64,000 bases of DNA, from the NCBI GenBank assembly GCA_020683205.1, contig CP085689.1, forward strand, positions 2,970,230-3,034,229, given 5' to 3'. Numbering within the stretch: the first letter of the stretch is position 1; the number at the start of each line of letters is the position of its first letter. Below are positions 49,300 through 58,122 of the stretch, piece after piece. The translations under genes were made by a program, and so were the position numbers. This DNA comes from Lentisphaerae bacterium WC36 (lineage in GTDB: Bacteria > Verrucomicrobiota > Lentisphaeria > Victivallales > SZUA-371). The notes beneath the pieces were generated by a model. The model saw only the letters and a list, made by a program, of their open reading frames with translations. It was not told where the DNA came from and ran no database searches.

Positions 49300-49788
49300 T
49301 TATGCTTTTCCTTCGTTCTCAGAAATAGCAATTCTTCCAGAACGAGCAATATCAATAATTCCGTAATCACGAATTAATTCAATAAAATTATCAATTTGTT
49401 TTGGAGTTCCTGATAGTTCAACGCCTAGTTCTTCAGCGTGAACTGTCAAAATTTTGCCATCAAACAATTCAACTAACTGGACGATATCACTGCGGTTTTC
49501 TTTAGTTGTTTTAACCTTTAAAACAATCATTTCGCGCTCAATAAAGTCAACTCCAGTCAAATCTGTAACAGCAATAACTTCAACTAATTTATTAAGCTGT
49601 TTATCAATTTGTTCAATTATTGCATCATCACCTTTAGTAACAATTGTCATTTTCGAAATTTTTGGGTCATGAGTTGGACTAACAGTCAAGCTACAGATGT
49701 TATAACCACGTCCACTAAAAAGCCCTGCAACACGTGATAATACACCAAAATTATTCTCTACTAGAACGCTAATTGTATGTTCTTCCAT
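49300..49788 (-). CDS. ilvH: Acetolactate synthase small (regulatory) subunit
   Basis: The 162-residue protein is the ACT-domain subunit that activates acetohydroxyacid synthase and gives valine feedback. It begins with HTISVLVENNFGVLSRVAGLF and GRGYNICSLTVSPTHDP (first ACT domain, with the valine-binding loop), followed by SKMTIVTKGD, DLTGVDFIEREMIVLKVK and a second ACT-like part. The length is normal. The catalytic subunit ilvB is normally adjacent but is absent here, so the subunit genes are split in this genome. It is divergent from nothing useful; upstream 49789-49897 separates it from the cardiolipin synthase gene on the same strand. Confidence 0.95.
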   Translation of the reverse strand: MEEHTISVLVENNFGVLSRVAGLFSGRGYNICSLTVSPTHDPKISKMTIVTKGDDAIIEQIDKQLNKLVEVIAVTDLTGVDFIEREMIVLKVKTTKENRSDIVQLVELFDGKILTVHAEELGVELSGTPKQIDNFIELIRDYGIIDIARSGRIAISENEGKA

Positions 49789-49897
49789 AATATAATTAAT
49801 TCCTATTTTAAATCTGTATTGTAAATCATTTGTCTTTAATTTAACATTGTTTTACCATAAAGAAAAGTATAATAGAGTTTTTTGCTAAAAAATTTTT

Positions 49898-51418
49898 CTA
49901 TAAAATAGGTGTAAAGAGGTGACTAATATTTTCTAATAAAATTTGTGACAACTTTTTGTCTTGAAGATGTTCTAACGTTATTTCTTCACTATTATCTAAT
50001 TCATGCTGTAGTTGTTTGATAACATCTTGAACAAAAGAACTGTTTTCAACAACAAAGTCAAGTTCATAATTAAGAATAAAGCTTCGGACATCACAATTGC
50101 TTGAACCCATCATAACAGTTTTATTGTCAACAACCATAGCTTTTACATGAGAAAATATTCCTTGTTTTTCAAAAATGCGAACATTTTGTTTTAGTAAATT
50201 TTCATAAAGATAACTACTCGCATAACGCATAAAAATATGATCATTATGCGCTGGCAAAATAATCTTCACCTCAACACCTCGCGCCACTGCTAATTCTAAC
50301 ATTCTTATAAAAGATACTTCTGGCGTAAAATATGGAGTCATAATTGTTAAACTTTTTTTAGCGCTAGCCACCGCACTAAAAAAAAACTTTGCTGAACCTC
50401 CTTCTCGCTGTCCAGCTCCGGACTCTACCACTCGTACATGGCCATTATCTTTAATTAACCTTGGGGTTGGAAAATTTTCTTTAGTTAAAAAATTCACTCC
50501 TCCCTCATTGCCTGAGAAACTCCAATCACGCAAAAAAATGTACTGAAATTTACTAACAGCACTACCTTTAATCTTACAGTGTAAATCATGAATATAGCGT
50601 ATCTTAGGAACTTTTTCGAGACGCATATTATCTGCACTGATATTAAGTCCCCCTGTAAAGGCAACTTTTCCGTCAACAATCAACAATTTACGGTGATTTC
50701 TCATTTGAACACGCCACGGAGTAAAAATATTAAATTTTGAAAAAGCATACATTTTAAAATTATCATTATTTCTATTGCGGAATTTATATCGCAACAATCC
50801 CCAAAATGAATAAAAACTACCCAATCGGTCATAAATAATTCTGACTTTTACTCCTTGTTGGGACTTTTCTTCCAACAATGCAAAAAGCTTTTTGCCGACT
50901 TCATCATCCATCAAAATATAAGATGATAAATGAATACTATAATGTGCTTTCATTATCTCTTTTTCCATTTCAGGATAAGCACGTGAACCATCAGATAATA
51001 ATTTTAAGGTATTATTAGATAAAATTTCACAATTTTCAAGTAAACTATCAAGCTGGAAGTTTATCGACCCTTTTCTAGCACAATCATTTACTTGAAATTT
51101 ATTAATAATACCTTGATACTTTTTTAAACCTTCCGCTGAAGCATATTTTTCTTGTAAAAAATCTAGCCTCGAACGAGATACGGCTCTCCCCAAAGTATAA
51201 AAACGGTTAAATCCAAAAAATAAATACAACACTATTCCAATAATTGGAATAACAATAACAACAACCAACCATAATGTAGTCGAAACTGAATTACTACGTT
51301 TTGTCAGTAATATATGAATGCACAATGTCATCTCAATTAAAGCAACAACTGCAAACGTAATTGATGACCATGGTTCAATTAAAATATTTATCATTGCATA
51401 AAGAAAATTTGTCGACAT
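49898..51418 (-). CDS. cls: Cardiolipin synthase (phospholipase D family)
   Basis: The 506-residue enzyme makes cardiolipin from two phosphatidylglycerols. Two N-terminal membrane helices (about 12-35 and 43-66, ending IVLYLFFGFNRF) are followed by two PLD domains. The HxK motifs are HRKLLIVDGKVAFTGGLN and HVKAMVVDNKTVMMGSSN, each with Asp and Gly downstream. Length and order fit ClsA. Nothing catalytic is missing. The gene begins MSTNFLYAMIN; a weak site lies in front (GGTGAAAA). It is divergent from the Mur-ligase-type gene. Confidence 0.94.
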   Translation of the reverse strand: MSTNFLYAMINILIEPWSSITFAVVALIEMTLCIHILLTKRSNSVSTTLWLVVVIVIPIIGIVLYLFFGFNRFYTLGRAVSRSRLDFLQEKYASAEGLKKYQGIINKFQVNDCARKGSINFQLDSLLENCEILSNNTLKLLSDGSRAYPEMEKEIMKAHYSIHLSSYILMDDEVGKKLFALLEEKSQQGVKVRIIYDRLGSFYSFWGLLRYKFRNRNNDNFKMYAFSKFNIFTPWRVQMRNHRKLLIVDGKVAFTGGLNISADNMRLEKVPKIRYIHDLHCKIKGSAVSKFQYIFLRDWSFSGNEGGVNFLTKENFPTPRLIKDNGHVRVVESGAGQREGGSAKFFFSAVASAKKSLTIMTPYFTPEVSFIRMLELAVARGVEVKIILPAHNDHIFMRYASSYLYENLLKQNVRIFEKQGIFSHVKAMVVDNKTVMMGSSNCDVRSFILNYELDFVVENSSFVQDVIKQLQHELDNSEEITLEHLQDKKLSQILLENISHLFTPIL

Positions 51419-51564
51419 TTTTCACCAATAATTTGATTAGGTAGATAAAAACTAATATAACGCTGAGAAAAAATATTGCAATTCCTTGAAAATAGGCCTT
51501 TTAAAACTTAAATTTAAAAAAGCTATTAGTAATTAATTTAAATCTATAACAATATGAAAATATA

Positions 51565-53025
51565 ATGAATCATAACAACAAAACAATTCACTTTATTGGC
51601 GTCGGTGGAATCGGCATGAGTGGTCTAGCTCAAATGTATAAAGATTTAGGATTTAATGTCACAGGCAGCGACCGAGGTTATGGAAAAAGTGAAAACGAAA
51701 CTATTTTTAGACCTTTAGAAAATTATGACATTAAGATTTATCCTCAAGATGGCAGTTTTTTAAATAATATTAATCAAAAATTCAATACAAAAAGCGAAAA
51801 TGTAAAAGTTGTCTATTCTAGCGCTATTGAAAATAGTAATGAAGATATGATAACTTCTCTAAATAATAATTTACAACTATTGCACCGTTCTAAAGCATTA
51901 GCAGAGGCAATTCAGTTAAAAAACAGCCAAAACAACGAACAAAAAATTTATTCAATTGCAATTGCAGGCAGTTGTGGAAAGACCACTGTTAGTGCATATA
52001 CAGCCGAAATGCTACAATTATTGACTAATAAAAGCAGTTTCTTATGTGGAGGAATTGTTAACAGGTTTGCGAGCAAAGCATCAGTAGGAAACTACTTTTC
52101 CCCAGCAAAGCCACTTTATTTTACATTTGAAGCTGATGAAAGCGATAAAAGCATTACCAACTACAGTGTCGATTATGCCATAATTTTAAATGCTGAAAAC
52201 GATCACTATTCACGAGAAGAACTCATATCTGTTTTTACTGAATTTATCAAAAAAATTCGTTGTGGAGCTGTTATTGAATACGACCTTTATCAAGAATTTC
52301 CTAAAGATATTTTTTATAATATAAAAATCAAGACATTTTCAGCAACCAATTCAAAGGCTGACTTCTTTGTCGCAGATTATGCTTCTTTACAGGGACATTA
52401 CAACACCATTATTACAGACAGTTCCAATAAAAATTATGAAATTGAGATGATAACTCCAGGAATTCACAATGCTTCAAATATTTCTAGCATTATTGCGTTA
52501 TTTTCGTTACTTGACTTAAACCTAGATCAAGCAAGTAAAAGATTCATAGAGCTGCAAGGGGCATGGCGTAGATTCGACTATCAAGGAAAATTAAAATCTC
52601 AAGCTAAAGTTTTTGATGACTATGCGCACAATGTGAGCAAATTAAAATCCTGCTTGTACTCAGCTAGAGAAGCAAAATTAACAATAAAAAATAAAATTTT
52701 TTATATTTTTCAACCTCATGGGTTTGGTCCATTAAAATTAATGGCAGAGGATCTTTTAGAAATGTTAGAGGATGAGCTGACCAAAAATGAACACTTTATA
52801 TTTCTACCTGTTTACTATGCAGGTGGTACAACATCATTCACTCCAACATCTAAAGAAATAGTCAAGAATCACAAAACAGAAAAAAATATTTCCTACTGTG
52901 AAGATCGTGCAAAAGTTGCAGAAATTATTCATGAAAATTCTAACTTAGGAGATGTTATTGTTATTGCAGGAGCACGTGATAATTCGTTAGCCGTTTGGAG
53001 TAAAGAATTAACTGAAAACAAATAA
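51565..53025 (+). CDS. Mur ligase of the MurC/Mpl type
   Basis: The 486-residue protein has the three Mur ligase domains. The nucleotide fold HFIGVGGIGMSGLAQMYKD (about 9-27) is of MurC type. The ATP site is AGSCGKTTVSAYTAEM (about 135-150), then FEADESDKSI and ILNAENDHYSREEL. The C-terminal domain shows WRRFDYQG, FDDYAHNVSKLKS and ARDNSLAVW. MurC adds L-Ala to UDP-MurNAc and Mpl adds a recycled peptide. The usual DDY-x-HHP is DDYAHNV, and the gene stands away from a mur cluster, so recycling (Mpl-like) or a divergent MurC are both possible. I leave the symbol open. No clear ribosome site is seen (ATATAATG). Confidence 0.8.
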   Translation: MNHNNKTIHFIGVGGIGMSGLAQMYKDLGFNVTGSDRGYGKSENETIFRPLENYDIKIYPQDGSFLNNINQKFNTKSENVKVVYSSAIENSNEDMITSLNNNLQLLHRSKALAEAIQLKNSQNNEQKIYSIAIAGSCGKTTVSAYTAEMLQLLTNKSSFLCGGIVNRFASKASVGNYFSPAKPLYFTFEADESDKSITNYSVDYAIILNAENDHYSREELISVFTEFIKKIRCGAVIEYDLYQEFPKDIFYNIKIKTFSATNSKADFFVADYASLQGHYNTIITDSSNKNYEIEMITPGIHNASNISSIIALFSLLDLNLDQASKRFIELQGAWRRFDYQGKLKSQAKVFDDYAHNVSKLKSCLYSAREAKLTIKNKIFYIFQPHGFGPLKLMAEDLLEMLEDELTKNEHFIFLPVYYAGGTTSFTPTSKEIVKNHKTEKNISYCEDRAKVAEIIHENSNLGDVIVIAGARDNSLAVWSKELTENK

Positions 53026-53078
53026 GGCATTTTATTTCTGCATCGCAACTATTTTGTAATAATAGATTCTATAAAAAT

Positions 53079-53115
53079 AAAAAAGGCATTTCAAAATATG
53101 AAACGCCTTTTTTAT
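53079..53115. terminator. Bidirectional terminator at the end of the pilus operon
   Basis: AAAAAAGGC-A-TTTC (53080-53092) pairs with GAAA-C-GCCTTTTTT (53100-53113). A- and T-runs flank the stem between the convergent ligase and secretin genes. Confidence 0.85.
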
Positions 53116-53132
53116 TTTTATCACTTTTAAAC

Positions 53133-55574
53133 TTAGTAAGTGAATGGAACTCTGCCTCTAACTTCACGCTCACGCACAGGAGAACCATCAGGCTCTACTA
53201 GACGACATTGTAACAGAATTAAAAGATTAACTTTATTTGACTCTGTACCTTGTGTTGTAAAGAAACGTCCAAAAAATGGAATATCTCCTAAGAAAGGTAC
53301 TTTATCATTAATGTAATTGATTCTATCTTCAATCACACCACCAATTAAAATTGTTTCACCATCATTAACAGTTACTGTTGTACTAAGTTGACGACGTGCA
53401 ATAACTGCTTTCTGGAACAACGTTTCTACAATTTCTCCATTAACCTCTGTTTCAAAACGATATTCATCAAAACGAACAAATTCTTGTATTACAGGCTGAA
53501 TGTCAAGTGTGATACTGTATCTATCACTATTGATTGTAGGAGTAACATTTAAAGTAATACCTAATTGCTCTGCTTCATCAAAATCAGGAATAGGACTAAC
53601 AGTAATAACGTTTACGCCCCCAGCATTACCACCAGAACCAGCAATGGTTTGAGTTACAATCTCAGGATCAGAGTACTCATCAGGAAAGTAACGTTCTTCA
53701 AACAAACGTATACTTGCTTCACGATTATTCATTGTTGTCACACGTGGTGATGACATAACATCTGATGAATAAGCATTGTTAATAGCTTGAAGTGTTCCTT
53801 GAAAAGCAACATCATTATCAGTCATTACTTGACCTTGGACATAACTTCCTCCTCCAAGATCATTACCACCTGTATTTAAGTTAATTGCTCTGAAGTTATT
53901 GTTCATTGGATTTGTATGTTGTTCATTAATGAACCACGAAAAGCCCAACGCATCAACATCATCTTGACTAATTTCAATAAATTTAGCAGAAATCAAAACC
54001 ATTGGGTCTTCAACATTTAATTCTTCATTAATAATACTTTCAATTTGGCGTAATGCCTCAGGCGTATTTGTCGCAACTAAGCGACTTACACGTGGATCAT
54101 ACATAATCTGACTTCCCGCAGGAAATTTCACACCACGATTTTGAAAAGTAGTACGTAGTTCGGCAGAACTAGAAGTTTCACTAACAGCTTCACGCTCTAA
54201 TGGAAAGACCTTAGTTTCTAAATCATCTAGTCTAACATCTGGAGCAGCAATAACTACTGCGTGACTTTCAATTTTATACTTTAATCCAGAAATATTACAA
54301 ATTTTTTCGATTACAGCCCCTAAAGAAATTTCTTCTGTGAAGTTGAATGAAAGAAGTGCATCTCTATTAAATTCAGCAGCCTCATCTACCTGAATAGGAT
54401 TATTCGAGCCAGCATCTGGTTCATCTCCAAAACCTTCATCATTGTATCCTTCTTCTTCGTCAAAAGAAGTACCACCGCTATCATCTCCTCCGCCGAAATC
54501 GTCACCAAAATCGCCTTCGTCACCTTCGTCATCTGGGGTATTAACAGCTGTATCAGTCGGAGTTGAAGCAGCCTCTACATTTTCAAATCTCGTAAAAATA
54601 TTAATTCCTTCGCCATCTGGATCTTCTTCTTTCGCTTGCTGACGAATAAAATCAATAATATCATCAATTTTTTGATTCTCGATGCTAACACCAGAAATTT
54701 TAATTGTACGAAGTTTCGTTTGTAAAATAGTTTCTACTGTTTTAACGATAGCTCCTGTTTCAATGCTATTAGTCACACCAGAATAAGTTCTATCAGGAAT
54801 AGGAGGAGCAGAGTTGAATGCAACCTCAGAAATTGCTTCTCTATGCAATGCATCACGTCGTTGATATGCTTGCTTACGAATTTCGATAACTGTACGTTTT
54901 AAATAATATGTTGCAAGAGTATTAGTATTTTCCATAATCAATACATCTTCAAACAATTTTTTAGCTTCTAAATAACGTTTTGCGGCAAAAAGAGCCTTAC
55001 CTTGGGCTAGATAGGTTGCAATTTTTTCTTTTTTCTCTTCAATACCGGGATAAACAGATTCTGCTTTTTGTTCTTCTTTAGATGCAACATATTTTTTCTT
55101 GCTCATTGCATCATCAATCATTTGTTGAATCATGTCTGAATTTGCTGGACTAAAACGTTTTGCCTCATAAAGAAACTTAACAGCTTCATCAAAGCGTTTT
55201 GATTCAATTTTTGTACTACCCAAATACATAGCTTTTTTTGCAAGTTCAATATTTGCTAAAAAGACCTGATTTGCACAATAATTTATTTGTTCATTAATTT
55301 TAGGGCTATCAGTTTTAATATCAGTATAAAGCTGAATTGCTTTTTTATATTTAATAATTGCAGCCGAATATAAATTTTTTAAATAATCAGTATCACCTGC
55401 TAGTTGAACTTTTCTAGCACTTCTAAAAGCCTCTTCATATGAAGTATTAGTTCTTGAAACTGAACCATGAATAGATTCTGCTTCCGGAGAAAGCTTTACA
55501 GCCTTATCTTCTGCTTCTAAACTAAGCAGTGTAAACGTCACACATAATGTAAACAGCAATTTTGTATATTTCAT
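53133..55574 (-). CDS. Secretin (GspD/PilQ superfamily), second of a tandem pair
   Basis: The 813-residue outer-membrane channel protein has a signal peptide (about 1-21). A TPR-like helical N-terminal half follows (about 50-240, with FDEAVKFLYEAKRFSPANS and YLEAKKLFEDVLIMENTNT). Then come an STN-like small domain with a very acidic Gly/Asp insert (about 340-385, DEGDFGDDFGGGDD), an N1-type domain (AAPDVRLDDLE and NTPEALRQIESII) and the secretin core (VLISAKFIEISQ, SPRVTTMNNREASI, LNVTPTIN, LIGGVIEDR, VPFLGDIPFFGRFF). It should form the pore for a type IV pilus or type II-like system. It resembles Akkermansia Amuc_1098 in context. It lies 27 bases after its paralogue and ends the operon. Confidence 0.93.
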   Translation of the reverse strand: MKYTKLLFTLCVTFTLLSLEAEDKAVKLSPEAESIHGSVSRTNTSYEEAFRSARKVQLAGDTDYLKNLYSAAIIKYKKAIQLYTDIKTDSPKINEQINYCANQVFLANIELAKKAMYLGSTKIESKRFDEAVKFLYEAKRFSPANSDMIQQMIDDAMSKKKYVASKEEQKAESVYPGIEEKKEKIATYLAQGKALFAAKRYLEAKKLFEDVLIMENTNTLATYYLKRTVIEIRKQAYQRRDALHREAISEVAFNSAPPIPDRTYSGVTNSIETGAIVKTVETILQTKLRTIKISGVSIENQKIDDIIDFIRQQAKEEDPDGEGINIFTRFENVEAASTPTDTAVNTPDDEGDEGDFGDDFGGGDDSGGTSFDEEEGYNDEGFGDEPDAGSNNPIQVDEAAEFNRDALLSFNFTEEISLGAVIEKICNISGLKYKIESHAVVIAAPDVRLDDLETKVFPLEREAVSETSSSAELRTTFQNRGVKFPAGSQIMYDPRVSRLVATNTPEALRQIESIINEELNVEDPMVLISAKFIEISQDDVDALGFSWFINEQHTNPMNNNFRAINLNTGGNDLGGGSYVQGQVMTDNDVAFQGTLQAINNAYSSDVMSSPRVTTMNNREASIRLFEERYFPDEYSDPEIVTQTIAGSGGNAGGVNVITVSPIPDFDEAEQLGITLNVTPTINSDRYSITLDIQPVIQEFVRFDEYRFETEVNGEIVETLFQKAVIARRQLSTTVTVNDGETILIGGVIEDRINYINDKVPFLGDIPFFGRFFTTQGTESNKVNLLILLQCRLVEPDGSPVREREVRGRVPFTY

Positions 55575-55601
55575 TATCTAAGTATCCTCCAATAATGCTA
55601 A

Positions 55602-58001
55602 TTAACGACGGTAATCCGGAGTTCCGTCTTTTTCAATTGAACGAATCGGCACTCCACTGTAATCAACCAAGCGCGCGTTAATAAATATCAACAAATTAGA
55701 CTTAACTTTAGAGTCATATTGTGCAGTAAAAAATCCACCGAAAAATGGTACTTCAGCAAAACCAGGATATTTATCTTCGATTTTTTGTACTTCTTCACGA
55801 ATAATACCGCCAATCACAATACTTTCGCCATCGTACAACTTAATTGTTGATCTTACTTCACGACGTGCGATTCTAGGCATCGCAATAACTCCTTCGTAGT
55901 TCTCACCAGTAGCTGACTGAGTAATAACAAATGGATATTCATCATAACCTACAAAGTTTGCTACACGAGGGTGTACTGTTAAGGTAATTGTATAGTTATT
56001 TGTAGCTACTGTAGCATCCACATCTAAGGTAATACCTAAATCCTGACCATCATCTTCAAACTCAGGAACTGGTGGAACAATTTGTACAGTACTATCATTT
56101 ACATTAACTTCTGGGTCTTCCCATGAATCAGGGAAGAATCGAGTTTGAACCATCTGAATGAAAGCACTTGTTCCTGATGTTGCCAAAATTTTTGGTGCTG
56201 ATAGTACTTCATTACGTGTATTGTTGTTTAAACCATATACGGTAAGAGTTAAAACTGAGTTTGTTCCTTCAATAAGATTTGGAATAATTCTCAAATCATC
56301 AACAATTTTACCTGGGAACGGAGCATCAATAGTATTATTAGGAACTGGAGCTGTACCAAAACCTGTCCAGTGTCTAACAGAAGGCTGAATTAAAATGTAA
56401 TCATCTCCATTAGTATCTGATACTCCAAAGAACCAATCAAAACCTAGTTCAAAAACACTTTGCTCTGTTAACTCAATTAATTTTGCTTCAATTAAAATCA
56501 TTGGAGTTGCAATATCTAACTGATCAATTAAGTCTTTAATTTTTCTTAACTGCTCTGGAGTATTAGTAACGACCAATTGTGTATTACGAGCATTATACGT
56601 AATCTTTGAATCAGGTCCAAAAATCACACCCGCATTAGAGAAGTACTCCTTCAATGCCGCATCATCACTTCTTGCAGCTTGTCCAGCACTTCCTACTCCT
56701 TCACTTTCTGTGATAAAATCTTCACCTAAATCACCGCCTTCAGCATCTGGATCTAACAAATCAACAGATGAACTTCCTGCTCCTCCACCAACTATAGAAT
56801 TATAAAAGTCATTCTTTATTGGGAAACGTCTTGTCGCTACAGGAGTAACACCTTTATCCCCTATGCTTAAAGTATTATTTTCAACACTATAATTTAATCC
56901 TGTTGCTTGACAAACATATTTGACAAGTTCAATTAATGGAATATTTGTGAATCGTAATGTTACGTTTGGAATTGAACTTGCTTCAGAAGATATTTTTGAT
57001 AAAATATTAATACCAATTTTTTCTTCATCGGCTTCAATACTTAATTCGCGCAATTCGCTAATAACTGAAAAAATATTTGAATCTTCCCATGAAACATATG
57101 ATACGATAGTAGATTGTAACTTATCATATAAAGAACCAGCTTCAATTGATGCAATGGATGGACTTGGCAAATCAATTGTTACTGAATCTGATGGTGGCAC
57201 AGGACTAATCCAACGCCACGCTGCATCAGCAGTGATATCCTCAAAAGCTACTGCACGTCGATTCTGTCCAGCAATATAAATTTCTTGATAAACTTTCTTT
57301 AACATACGACCAGCGTTAACATTCAATGGATCAATAATTAAAACAGCTTCAAGCTTATCTCTTGACTCAGTGTAAAGTTGGTTTTCCATTAGAACTTTTG
57401 CTTCTGCTAACCATGAAGTCGCTTTTTCGTCACGTTGTTCACGTTCAAAATCAACTGCCTCAATTGCAATCTTTTCTTTAAAATTGTTAGCACTTAATGC
57501 TTTATCACACTTTTTTATTAGTTCATCTGCTCTCTCAGCAAAAAAATCATCAGCTTGCTTAGCTTTCAAAGCTAACTTCTTAGCATTTTGATAATCTTTT
57601 TTGATTACAAAAAATGTATTTGCAGTATTCCATAAGGTCGTTCCCCAAGAACGAACTAACTTTCTTTTATAGTTAGTAATCGCAGTACGCTTAAAATTAA
57701 CGTACGCACCACCAATCTTTTTTAGTTCTTCCAGAGCAAGAGTGCATTTTTCAATAGCCTCTACATACTTTTCTTGTTCATCAAACTTTTTTGCTGCTTC
57801 AAAGAGAAAATCAGCCTTAGCAAAAATTTCTTCACGCTGTTTTTTATACTCCTTGCTCAAACGTTCCTTGTCTACTGACTGTAATGGCACAGCACTTGTA
57901 CTACCATAAACACTAACACTTTGAACTGCTAGAGATAACAAAACTAGTGTGAATAAAAATTTCCCACCATTCACCACCTGATTGTTTCGCTTTATAACCA
58001 T
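55602..58001 (-). CDS. Secretin (GspD/PilQ superfamily), first of a tandem pair
   Basis: The 799-residue paralogue has the same plan: signal peptide (about 8-33), TPR-like part (about 45-260), a short STN-like domain (NVTLRFTNIPLIELVKYVCQ), an acidic/Ser-rich insert (about 415-445) and an N1-type domain (ARNTQLVVTNTPEQLRKIKD). The secretin core follows (LIEAKLIELTEQSVFELGFDWFF, VLSAPKILATSG, GITLDVDATVA, IVIGGIIREE, VPFFGGFF). The last motif ends GGFF-TAQ instead of FGRFF. A hydrophobic start MVIKRNNQVVNGGKFLFT is consistent with export. Two secretins side by side could form a mixed ring or two separate pores. It lies 122 bases after the preceding gene of the operon. Confidence 0.92.
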   Translation of the reverse strand: MVIKRNNQVVNGGKFLFTLVLLSLAVQSVSVYGSTSAVPLQSVDKERLSKEYKKQREEIFAKADFLFEAAKKFDEQEKYVEAIEKCTLALEELKKIGGAYVNFKRTAITNYKRKLVRSWGTTLWNTANTFFVIKKDYQNAKKLALKAKQADDFFAERADELIKKCDKALSANNFKEKIAIEAVDFEREQRDEKATSWLAEAKVLMENQLYTESRDKLEAVLIIDPLNVNAGRMLKKVYQEIYIAGQNRRAVAFEDITADAAWRWISPVPPSDSVTIDLPSPSIASIEAGSLYDKLQSTIVSYVSWEDSNIFSVISELRELSIEADEEKIGINILSKISSEASSIPNVTLRFTNIPLIELVKYVCQATGLNYSVENNTLSIGDKGVTPVATRRFPIKNDFYNSIVGGGAGSSSVDLLDPDAEGGDLGEDFITESEGVGSAGQAARSDDAALKEYFSNAGVIFGPDSKITYNARNTQLVVTNTPEQLRKIKDLIDQLDIATPMILIEAKLIELTEQSVFELGFDWFFGVSDTNGDDYILIQPSVRHWTGFGTAPVPNNTIDAPFPGKIVDDLRIIPNLIEGTNSVLTLTVYGLNNNTRNEVLSAPKILATSGTSAFIQMVQTRFFPDSWEDPEVNVNDSTVQIVPPVPEFEDDGQDLGITLDVDATVATNNYTITLTVHPRVANFVGYDEYPFVITQSATGENYEGVIAMPRIARREVRSTIKLYDGESIVIGGIIREEVQKIEDKYPGFAEVPFFGGFFTAQYDSKVKSNLLIFINARLVDYSGVPIRSIEKDGTPDYRR

Positions 58002-58122
58002 GTTCCATCCTCAAATTATATATTAACTTAATTACTACTTCACAAATTCATAATTTAATTATTATCTACTTAAATTAACATAATAACTAAAAATTGCCAA
58101 TTTTTTTTAAATTTTCTTAAAT

